Assembly (NCBI GenBank): GCA_900404475.1
Contig: OUQQ01000224.1
Coordinates: 1-28,677 of the forward strand
Direction: 5' to 3'
Length of the DNA stretch: 28,677 nucleotides
DNA from: Spongospora subterranea
Taxonomy: Eukaryota > Endomyxa > Phytomyxea > Plasmodiophorida > Plasmodiophoridae
The translations under genes and the position numbers were made by a program. The notes beneath the pieces were generated by a model. It made no database searches and had not been told where the DNA came from. It saw only the letters and a program-made list of their open reading frames with translations. Shown here one piece after another: positions 1-8,406 of the stretch (positions are counted from its first letter, which is position 1; each line of letters begins with the position of its first letter).

Positions 1-4
1 CGAA

Positions 5-17
5 TTTCCCGCCAAAA
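5..17. promoter_or_regulatory. E2F-consensus-like site
   Basis: The sequence TTTCCCGCCAAAA matches the textbook E2F/DP binding consensus. It is followed at 21-30 by a second GC-rich near-palindrome (TTCCGCGGGA). It may belong to the promoter of a gene beyond the left edge. POLD4, a DNA replication gene, starts about 680 bp away, so a link is possible but not shown. A match to one short motif can be chance. Confidence 0.3.
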
Positions 18-250
18 ATATTCCGCGGGAGATTCGGTCATTTCAACAGGTTTGATACCCCCTATTATAAAAGAGATCTGATTAGTTTTGCTGCAATACC
101 GTACTTTCTGATCATAATACGATGAATCTCCTAGATTGGGCACATCCCCTTTCACTTGCTTTTCCTGTTCTCTTCGTTTTGATTAAGGGGCCATCGAATT
201 ATTGTCAGGAGAGTATTGTATATTTATAATCATACCACACAAATATGATT

Positions 251-613
251 GTTATTGTCATTGCTCTACCTGATACACTATTCATCACCACATCATTACC
301 TGATTCGCCGTTACTATATTCATGATCACTTAGCTCTACCCAATCAAGTTATTCTGTTTCCTAGTATGACAGTGTCTCCTATCTATATAAAGTCGGTTAT
401 TGTCATTGCTCTACCTGATACACTATTCATCACCACATCATTACCTGATTCTCCGTTACTATATTCATGATCACTTAGCTCTACCCAATCAAGTTATTCT
501 GTTTCCTAGTATGACAGTCTCTCCTATCTATAGAGTCGGCCTATAGAATTGTCATTGCTCTACCTGGTACACTATTCATTACCACATCATAAACTCTATT
601 CATGATCGGAACC
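251..613. repeat. Tandem repeat, ~145-bp unit, 2.4 copies
   Basis: Two nearly identical copies start at 251 and 396 (both GTTATTGTCATTGCTCTACC). They differ at only a few bases, for example GATTCGCC versus GATTCTCC. A third, truncated copy starts near 548 and jumps from the CACATCAT motif straight to a variant of TATTCATGATC. The repeats are AT-rich with no convincing coding frame; the 73-codon open frame here only follows the repeat. Near identity suggests recent duplication, and the region may be a minisatellite or a tandem fragment of a transposon. Confidence 0.85.
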
Positions 614-694
614 TCTTCACCTATCGGTTGAAACATCTTATTCGCAATCATATTCATTACCCTTCGGAGACCGTTGGAATCATCGGCCGTAAAT

Positions 695-1084
695 ATGCCC
701 GACGGAAAACGAGCTCGTCAGTCTGTCCCAAAGCGAAGGTCAGGTGGATCGCCAATTCCGGGTGAGCTGGAGGAGGGGCTCCATGTTATGTAGCTAAAAT
801 TGTTCACGGTTTAGCGAGTGAGTCTACTGAGGCTGTTGCCGATGATAGAAAGCGTGATCGAGAATTGTTTCTGTTCGATATGGATATGAAATATGGTCCA
901 TGTAAAGGGCTGACAAGACTGGATCGCTGGCTGCGTGCTGACAGATTAGGACTCAAGCGTAAGAAACTGTTGTTGTCATGCCGATGCTTCTTTTATGATT
1001 GATTGCTTTATATCAGCTCCGGAGTCGATTCGTCAAAAATTGTTAAAAGATCCTGAGCAATGCAGTATCTGGGAAAAAATTTAG
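695..1084 (+). CDS. POLD4: DNA polymerase delta subunit 4 (p12)
   Basis: Small accessory subunit of DNA polymerase delta, acting in the nucleus in replication and repair. Exons 695-761, 794-958 and 1017-1084 join in phase to 99 residues; human POLD4 has about 107. The conserved core is clear: an FDMDMKYGPCKGLTRLDRW stretch followed by GLKPPESI and a C-terminal QCSIW, matching the family pattern YGPC-G-TRL-RW ... PP ... CS-W. The N-terminus is basic (KRARQ, PKRR), as expected for its PCNA-contact and nuclear-localisation region, though I cannot assign a PIP box. The first intron is only 32 nt and the second 58 nt. AATAAA signals follow at 1152 and 1161. No single frame covers the gene, so a plain ORF scan would miss it. 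Confidence 0.9.
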
Positions 1085-1151
1085 TCCTCAATTAGGTGCC
1101 CTAATTTTTATCCATTTTCCACCTCAGACATAACACCAGTGGGATTACTTG

Positions 1152-1166
1152 AATAAAGAGAATAAA
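1152..1166 (+). terminator. Two polyadenylation signals (POLD4)
   Basis: AATAAA occurs at 1152-1157 and again at 1161-1166, about 70 bp after the POLD4 stop. This is a plausible 3' end for that transcript. Confidence 0.5.
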
Positions 1167-1533
1167 ATACATTCAGTAATCTATAATAAAACGTCTTCTT
1201 TCTATTGTAATTTTTAGTTTACCTTTGGGAGTCTGACTGGATTTGGTTCTTTGATTGAGTTATGAATCACGTTGCGCTTCAATCTTTCACGCACTTTAAC
1301 TGTGTGTAAAAAAGCTAATCGACAGTTTTGGACAAAACGACTTCGAGCAGACCTATTGCTTTATCAATAGAGCAATTCCCAGTCGAAAATAATCTATAAC
1401 AGAGAACGTACGTTGACCATAGAACTTTCACATAACCCAATTCCCGTTCCTTTGATGCCCTGCCATTCGCTTATTGGGCTTTCTGTATTCAATGATGTCA
1501 ATGGTGTGATCTGTAGGTGACTGGATACCACCC

Positions 1534-2098
1534 ATGGAGAATGGGAAGTCTGCAGACGATCTGGTAGATCCTGGATTCAGCCGACAATTCGCCTGCTCTA
1601 TCTGCGCCCTCAACTTCCACACGAAACACCTGCTTGATGAACATTACAAATTCCATATGTTAGTGGGCTCTGTAATTATTTCAAAGATCATCGCTGAATA
1701 ATTTCATGTGTTTTACCATTTCTAATATAGGTCAAAGAGAAAGCTGGTTTGCGAAATCTGTCAGAAGACCTTTATTCTGCAAAGTTATCTTGACAGTCAT
1801 GGTACATTGAATTTCAGCATATTTGTATAATGACAAGGAAAAGTAATCGTCGCTCTATAGTTAAAGTTCACAGTGCTGCAAAAACATTTCAATGCGAAAT
1901 TTGCCCAGAATTTTTCTGTAGTAACGGGTATGGCAGATAATGATTTACTTTTTTTCTTTTCAATTCAACCTTTGCAGGGATCTGAAACGGCATCTGAAGC
2001 TGCACACTGGTTTACCACGTTATCATTGTCCATTATGTCCCAGACATTTCTCACATTCAAGTTCCCGAGCGCGACATATGCAAATTCACACTAAATAA
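1534..2098 (+). CDS. Four-finger C2H2 zinc-finger protein (5' end uncertain)
   Basis: Exons 1534-1658, 1731-1801, 1861-1927 and 1978-2098 join in phase to 127 residues. They encode four consecutive C2H2 fingers, each C-x2-C-x12-H-x3-H. The cores are CSIC...HYKFH, CEIC...HVKVH, CEIC...HLKLH and CPLC...HMQIH. The last linker (TGLPRY) is close to the TGEKP type, so sequence-specific DNA binding in the nucleus is likely; the target is unknown. Introns split fingers 2 and 3. ATG 1534 is the first in-frame Met. The frame is open upstream to 1510, and an exon near 1436-1484 joined by a 32-nt intron could extend the protein, so the N-terminus may be incomplete. The stop is at 2096. Confidence 0.8.
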
Positions 2099-2221
2099 AG
2101 TAGATATAACTATTGATGTATTAGGATTCGGATTGTCGCGAATCAGCAAACAACCGTTAAAGCAAAAAAACGCTCAACCTGGATCTATCCAGAAGCAACA
2201 TGATATTCATCAGAAGATTTC

Positions 2222-3845
2222 TTATCGTTGGCCAAACTGGAATGGTTGGGAAGAAGGCGCCCCAAATGTCCCGGTTCCGGTAGGTATTTGTTGCGCGGAC
2301 GACCCAAACAGACTGTTTCCGGATGCGGCGCCGAACAAACCACCACTTACCGGCGGCGCTTGACCAGCAGCACCGCTAAACAGTCCTGAACCACTCTGAA
2401 CAGGTTGCTGCTGCTGTCCCATTGTAGTGGAGCCAAATAATCCACCAGTCCCTGTGGAAGAAGACGGTGCCGCCGTTCCAGACCCGAAATTAGTTGACGA
2501 CTGACCAAACAAACCGGGTTTTTGCTGCTGGGATGCTGTGGCGCCAAACAGACCCTGATTAGGTTGCTGTGCTCCAAAAAGACTCGAGGCCCCAGGCTGC
2601 TGCTGTTGGGTTGGACCAGGAGCCGTGCCGAACAAGGACGTTGACGGTTGCTGTGCTTGCCCAGAGGTGGCTCCGAACAGACCTGTTGCAGATGGCTGAC
2701 CAGCCGGTATCTGGCCTCCGCCGAACAAATTTTGGTTCCCGCCGAAAGTTGAACCAGGCTGCATAACAGGCTGCTGTGCAGACGTTGGCGGTGCTAATAG
2801 CAGAATTTGCTGCTGCTTTTTAGCGGCAACAGCTGCAGAGACAGAGGAGTCAGGCTTGGCAGGAGCAATTTGAAATGGATTCTCTTTTTTCGAGACTTTC
2901 GCTTCCAAGAAGATTTCTTTCTGTTGGTTGATGATGGAGTGGATCCGAGCAAGCGCCGAACTCAGTGCAACCAGTTCGTCATGATTAGTCGTAAGCAGTG
3001 AGTGCAAAACTATAATGATAGTCAGCATCAAAAAACTGAAACAGCGCAATCGAAAACCCTGCGGAGGCGGCATCTGAGTAGAAGGGCCATTAAGGTGACT
3101 CTGAATATCCTCTACATCTTTTGACAGTTTCGATATGGTCTCACGAAATTCGTCAATCTTATCCCAGAAAAACCTGGATGTTGTCGAAACTTAGACCTTG
3201 ATCAATATATGCATAATTAATTAGCCAACCTGGAAGGTAGTTGAGGCCAAAGCTGCTGAATGCTCTTATGCTTTAATCGCGCATTGGAAAATAATGCTTG
3301 TTCGCCGTGTTTCAACTCTCGCCTTACCTAAAAGGACAATGTGACAAAAATTAGGTTGAGCAAAAATTTTGAAAGAAAAGAAAATAGAAAACCGATTACT
3401 TTATTCGCGTACCTGATCTCGAAATCCATAAATACACGTTTTGGTTTTCCTGATTTCAAGCTGCAAAAATCGCAATCTTTGCTCGAATTTGCTAACGACA
3501 CTCACTGCAAACTGCTCGGATCGTTCGGCGTCTTCCAGAAGACGTTCGATTTCCGAGCTTGTCATGGAATGCTTTTGAAATTGGCCACTACGACGGCAAA
3601 TGACCAGTTAGGCACTGATAAGAAAAACGGGCGAGATTCATACTCAATATCCTGAACTTTGGTCTGGATACTAGCAGGAAGTTTCGAGAACGGGGTCCCA
3701 AACTGAATAATTTCTGAAGTGGATTGCTGTTGTTGATTGGTAGCAGGTGCCACAGCCGTGCTGACCGGGCCACTAAAACATTATCAGGTTATGCCAGACC
3801 GAACATAGGACATTAATCAAGTCCCGACCTGCTCTGCCCGAACAT
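2222..3845 (-). CDS. NUP58: Nucleoporin NUP58/p58-p45 homologue
   Basis: FG-nucleoporin of the central-channel Nup62-Nup58-Nup54 complex. Exons on the minus strand are 3829-3845, 3644-3772, 3413-3587, 3230-3327, 3058-3173 and 2222-3009 (440 residues). A short N-terminus (MFGQSS) is followed by the FGTPFSKLP motif, then coiled-coil segments corresponding to the family's alpha-helical core, including FFWDKIDEFRE, aligned with PADYF...QFE in the vertebrate protein. The last exon carries about a dozen FG/GLFG repeats (GLFGA, SLFGS, GLFGQ, FQFGQR). Vertebrate NUP58 has FG repeats at both ends; here the N-terminal block is almost absent. An in-frame TGA lies just upstream of the ATG with no acceptor AG between them, so this start is likely genuine. 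Confidence 0.85.
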
Positions 3846-4280
3846 GAAGGGTCAGTGTGGAAGCCAATCAGAAATCAGTAATATTGATCGGTATCGGCAG
3901 CGTCCTGCCGGTGCCGTCTGGCAGTTCCGCAACCCGCAGATAACGGAAATGGAACCCCAGACAGGCTTGACCCGGGGGATTTTCGACATGTATCTCTCCC
4001 ACGAGCTCGTCGATGATTTAGGTGCAGGTCGAATTGCTTGGGGCTGTTTCAATCTTTGCAGCACCAATTAGCACCTAAAAATATCGTCGACCTCGTGGAG
4101 GCTGTCAAACTCTTTGAAAATGGAAAGAGAGAAGCTCAATGATGGTTTTTTAGCTCTCCAGCAGTGCATGGTAGAGATGATGAAAGTCAAGGGTGCTAAC
4201 ATTTTATTAATTTCCTCATATGGGCAAAAGAACGGCTGCGGCGCCAAGTGATCTGCTTGACACTTTACAAATTGACATTG
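3844..4280 (+). CDS. Candidate small coiled-coil protein (structure doubtful)
   Basis: An open frame begins with ATG 3844, overlapping the NUP58 start codon on the other strand. It carries GIFDMYLSHEL up to about 4014. A 53-nt intron (4015-4067, GTCGAT...TTGCAG) would lead in phase to HQLAPKNIVDLVEA. Beyond that, a helical heptad-like segment (LNDGFLALQQCMVEMMKVK) lies in another frame. The two join either by a 31-nt intron (GTCAAA...GAGAAG) or through a one-base frameshift in a run of A at about 4117. A further intron with branch-like CTAAC leads to ERLRRQ. I do not recognise the family. Strong amphipathic character favours a real gene, but the end and the exact joins are uncertain; it could also be a decaying copy. 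Confidence 0.35.
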
Positions 4281-4319
4281 ACTTCTTTCTGCTCTGACTG
4301 TTTGGACCCATATTGTCAA

Positions 4320-4879
4320 TTAGATTAGCTGCGACTATCGGTATCCTCAAATATATTGTAAAGTCTAGCAATATTCAAAACTCTTTACTACCTCCATTAC
4401 GATTTACAATAGTTCATCGAACCTTTTCAATTTACAATACTCTTATATCCCAAGCAATCCATACCCTCACTACTTTTTTACTGATTGGTGACATAAGTCC
4501 AGTTAATGACCAGGAAGCCAACATCAAAACTCAATTCGAAATAATTGATCATCATTCTTAGGGCATAACAATTCTGGCCAATGGAACTTGTATTCCACTG
4601 CCATACACGATCACAAGGAGGATATGAGGCGCGGCCACCTAACTTACAGTTAAGGGGTCGACCGACCAACCTCAATAATACCTGGCAGAGCGGCCGAGGC
4701 ACCGCACTGGAACTGCATTTGAAGAGCGGAACTAGATACCCATAACACCCAACCCTCTCTCTCTCTCGTATTGGCATAGCTGCTTATCGCCTCGAGATAT
4801 ACCAAAGATGAACTCCGTGATTGACGTTTAGCCAGCCAAGAAACAACCCACATACATCGTCTAAATCACTCACATTGGG
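4320..4879. other. Intergenic stretch, low coding signal
   Basis: This is the upstream region of ZnT6. It holds a CT dinucleotide run at about 4754-4767. A possible two-exon minus-strand frame runs from ATG 4853 down to 4478 with a 43-nt intron, but the product resembles nothing I know and shows no domain. I treat it as non-coding unless transcripts say otherwise. Confidence 0.4.
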
Positions 4880-6290
4880 ATGCAGGACTCGGTTCCCTTT
4901 CCAACCCTGCTTCCTGTTGTGAGTTCTTCGGGAGAGACTACAATTAACGTTGGAACGGTTGTACGTTAGTCGTGTTTCTTTTGGATTGTACATTTTTGAT
5001 TAATACCGGCTTAGAACCGTTATGGTCGTAAAAACAAGGTTGGAGCTAAATATACGCGTGCTATAAAATCCTGGATTCAAAGGATATTGGGGTACGACGA
5101 GGTTTCACTAGCTAGGTTTTCCCGAATGCTATCAAGTGATGCCGATTCCAAAGACTTAGCCACGTATCTCTCACTTCTGGGAATATTTATTTTTGTGAAA
5201 TTTCTGTTTGGAATCGTCTTTTTGAATATTGGTTTGTCCCATCCCTTGCTCATCCATGATTTTAGATAGGTGACCTTGTTTTTACCTAGGTCTTGTCACA
5301 TCTTCTCTCACAAATACGTTTGATTCATCCATTCTTGTCGTTTCATTGGCATGCATGACGTTTTCCAAACGATCTGCTGACGCGATGTTCACCTTCGGTT
5401 TGGCATCGATGCTGCTTTTTGAATTACGTAATGAGTTGATAGCTAGGTTATGCAAGATGCGAGGTCCTTTCGTGCTTTACCACGGCCACATTTCTCATGT
5501 TCAATGCATTTTTTACATTCATGGAGACGATTCATGCAGTTTTGACTGGCTCTCGAAATTCTGTGCCTCGAATGATACATTTTGAATTAATTGGCGTATG
5601 TGTTAATCTTTTCGGCATCGTGCTTTTTCGGGCGAATCGTTCGCTTGATGACCTTTCGTCGCGGGGTGAGTACCTTCCATTTCTGATAAATTGTTATTCA
5701 ACGCCTGTCCAGGTTATAGTCGTCTTTCTAATGGTGCACGTCATGCGAATCTGAACTGCATTTTTCTTTACATTCTATGTGACGGCATTGGAAGGCTGGT
5801 TTCGCTAATTGGTTCAACAATACCAACATCAGAAGCTGTTTATTTTGTAACCTGAACAGCTCGTTATACGATGTTTGTTGAAGTGACTGAATCCATTTTG
5901 GTTTTAGATTGCTGCAACATTCCACGCTGCGGTAGCATTTTATTTAATTGCTCCGGTTTTCGTAAACTCTGCATACATTCTACTACAAACCAGACCGTAT
6001 GAGGACGCAGACTCGCATTATAAACGAATGCGTGACGTACGTTCGCTCCGGTGAAGATTGTCATTCGATCATCATCTTTTTATATTTAGGTTTCCGCCCT
6101 TGATGGCGTCTTGGAATGCAGGACCGCTCGATTTTGGTCATTCATCCCTGGTGACATCATCGGAACTGTCCAAATTCGTGTCCGGTCCGACGCTGCCCAT
6201 TCGGCCATCTTAAATACCGCGTATTCTATTCTGCAAAATTCTGTTCAAAATCTAACAATTCAAGTGGAAAAAGACTCAATAATAGAGTAG
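4880..6290 (+). CDS. SLC30A6: Zinc transporter ZnT6-like (SLC30 family)
   Basis: Cation-diffusion-facilitator protein of the ZnT6 branch; ZnT6 works in the early secretory pathway as partner of ZnT5. Exons 4880-4960, 5015-5231, 5290-5397, 5447-5665, 5713-5846, 5908-6036 and 6090-6290 all join in phase to 362 residues. Six hydrophobic segments are followed by the cytosolic domain. Family landmarks are FGYARCEVL (ZnT: FGFERLEVL), YILLQTRP (ZnT6: KVLLQTTP) and VSALDGVLECRTARFW, the conserved LDGVLE...FW motif. TM2 (TNTFD) and TM5 (YILCD) keep Asp but lack the His of the canonical HxxxD zinc site, as expected of a non-transporting ZnT6-type subunit. The N-terminal exon (ATG 4880) is fixed only by phase. 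The stop is 3 bp from the stop of the opposing gene. Confidence 0.88.
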
Positions 6291-6293
6291 AAA

Positions 6294-7724
6294 TTAAATC
6301 GAGTTGTAGAACTTCTTGGTTTTGTTGAACAGAAGTTGCACCGATTCTTTCGAAATGTTTACTATACGTCGCCATTTTCGCCTTCGAAGACGCCTGTTCG
6401 TTTCTGCTTTCCTTTGGAAAATGATTAGCGGTTGGGCGATGTAACACATTACGTCGTCGGAGAAGGAATTAAATTCGTCATTCCATAATTTTGCTGCCCT
6501 GTAAATTTTCGCAAGCCTTGAGTGTTTGATCAGACTTGACTTGGATTGTTTTGTTGATTGGATCTGAGGTGCTACCTCCAAGGCCATGTTAACGTGATTT
6601 CCCGCTGAAATAACCGATTGAAGCCTTTTCTCGCTTTCGGCAGCTACTCGTTCCGGTAACTCGTTTTGAAAAAGGCATAGGGATACGTGTAACGAGTTGA
6701 TCGGAATATTTGTTGATATCGACGGTTCTTGGACTACTGAGGTGATCTGCTCAACGATTGAGTTTTTTAACGTGCTTGTGATTTCCCATTTATGCAACGT
6801 CCTTGACGATTCAATGGAAAGTGCACTGTTGTCCACCTGAGCAATGGACTTTTTGTTGACGTCGTTTTTCTTTGGTACAATGTTCTCGCAGTGCAAAATT
6901 TCGGCATGGAGGTTCGTTGATTCCTGTGATGTTATGCAGATATTCTGAATGAGAACATCTGTATCACATATTTCACTTTGGTTCGCAGATGTTGGACAAT
7001 CCTCGCTGATGTGGAACTTGACCAGTTTTCTGTTGGTGCCATTCCATGATTGTGAAGTAATGTCTGGGTCCATCAACTGCAAAATTTATGGTGAAAACAT
7101 TGATTTGCTGAATAAAGCTGAAGCACCTTCGCAGTAGACTGCCTGAGTTTCAAATCTTCAAATCGGTTCGTTTTAGCAAGTGCCGTTGACTGTATCATTG
7201 CCATAGTGATGATTTTCTGCGTCCTCGGAGCACTTTTAGATTTTAGTTTGTTTTCCCTGCCCTTTCGATATTCATTTTTGTTGTTGCAATTCGCTGTTTT
7301 AAAGATTCGGCGCAGATTTTTTTGCTTTTGCTGTTCCAATCTTTGTAGTTTTGAAAATAATATAGCTTCTGCTAATGCTGATGATACAATCTTCTAGTGA
7401 CACCTGTCATTTCCAAAGTTGGAGGATAACCTTGGAACCAACCTTGTTGGTATAATAATAACTATCGTCAGAAGCGATGCTGATTGGTTTTCCGCCTGCT
7501 TCAAGTTCCGTGGCAGAAATCGAAGGTCGTGATCCGGTATCGTTCGTAGACGTTGTCACTGGCCATCGTGGGTTCACAACAATCTCATGAGGACACCGTT
7601 CGTCGCAAAATCGCGCGAAGATCTGTAATAATTCAGAGATTCGAGATGGGTCAGGATCCTCCAGCTCTAATCGGATCAAGTCGTGCAGGAGGTCGAACTT
7701 TTCCCGGTTTCCTTGGCCTTCCAT
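6294..7724 (-). CDS. Uncharacterised protein, Lys/Arg-rich centre
   Basis: Three exons on the minus strand (7443-7724, 7127-7393, 6294-7076) join in phase 0 to 443 residues; the introns are 49 and 50 nt. The N-terminus begins MEGQGNREKFDLLHDLIRLE and is helical and acidic. The middle exon is basic and probably coiled (LQRLEQQKQKNLRR, then a KRRE/NKLKSKS-like segment). The long last exon is Ser/Asn-rich with a basic C-terminus (RLRRRKWRR). I see no known domain, signal peptide or membrane segment. Basic patches suggest a nuclear or cytoskeletal role, but this is a guess. It is convergent with ZnT6 with only 3 bp between the stop codons, so the 3' UTRs must overlap or interleave. Confidence 0.7.
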
Positions 7725-7921
7725 TGTATTCTGTTGATAAACTGCTGATGCGCGATATATAAAATAAAATGAAACTTGTTGAGCGAAATAGAGGTGATGT
7801 TACTTTCGGTTGAAATACTGTAGCGTTAATGATGGGATGGTAGGGCTGCATTGGCTGACGTTAGTTCTGACACTTATGTAGTGCGCTATGGTTAGACTTG
7901 AGAACGCGGAGGTGTTGATAG

Positions 7922-8242
7922 TTCATTGCCGAATCTCTGATTCGCCCAGTCGCGATCAGTCGTCAATGTTACCAGCATCATACAGGATTAAATCATCTTA
8001 TAACAACCCTTGAAACACTTAAAAAAGACTGTAAAGACAATGTGCCGTGAGTAATCCAAGCTTTGTCATCAGTGCAGACAACCGCCGGGAGTTCTACGAC
8101 TGTCGGTAGCTCAATTCGTCTACTATTGCGGATATATTGATCGTTGGTCTAGAATCGTCATTAATCAGAAAAGTTGCCGATAAAACCAGTTTCGCAGTTT
8201 TCGACTGAGCGGTGCGGAGATCTTCTACTGCTTAACGATTGA
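7922..8242 (+). CDS. Candidate small gene, 5' exon missing
   Basis: Three exon-like pieces (7922-8046, 8078-8156, 8198-8242) join in phase through introns of 31 and 41 nt. They give about 83 residues ending in a TGA. The product is helical and charged: LNHLITTLETLKKDCKDNVP, then VAQFVYYCGYIDRWSR. The first piece follows an AG acceptor and has no Met, so an upstream exon with the start codon would be needed; I could not place one between 7725 and 7921. I do not recognise the family. It lies between the divergent starts of the 443-residue gene and NEMF and may be spurious. Confidence 0.3.
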
Positions 8243-8406
8243 GGTGGCGTCATAACAAGGCTGCAATCATCTGCCGTCCCGGTTTTCATTGAGAAGTAGG
8301 TCATTTTGATGTAAACTTTCAAAGTAGCGCCGATCATCAAGTTTATCTATTAATTGTCCATACCCCTGTTATCTCACATGTTAATATAATAGACCTTTTT
8401 GCGTTC

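Noticed and set aside
3341..3655. 104-codon plus-strand ORF
   Set aside because: It is antisense to NUP58 exons whose splicing and coiled-coil product are well supported.
4478..4853. Two-exon minus-strand ORF upstream of ZnT6
   Set aside because: The splice is possible (43-nt intron) but the product has no recognisable domain, and the frame sits in the probable ZnT6 promoter.
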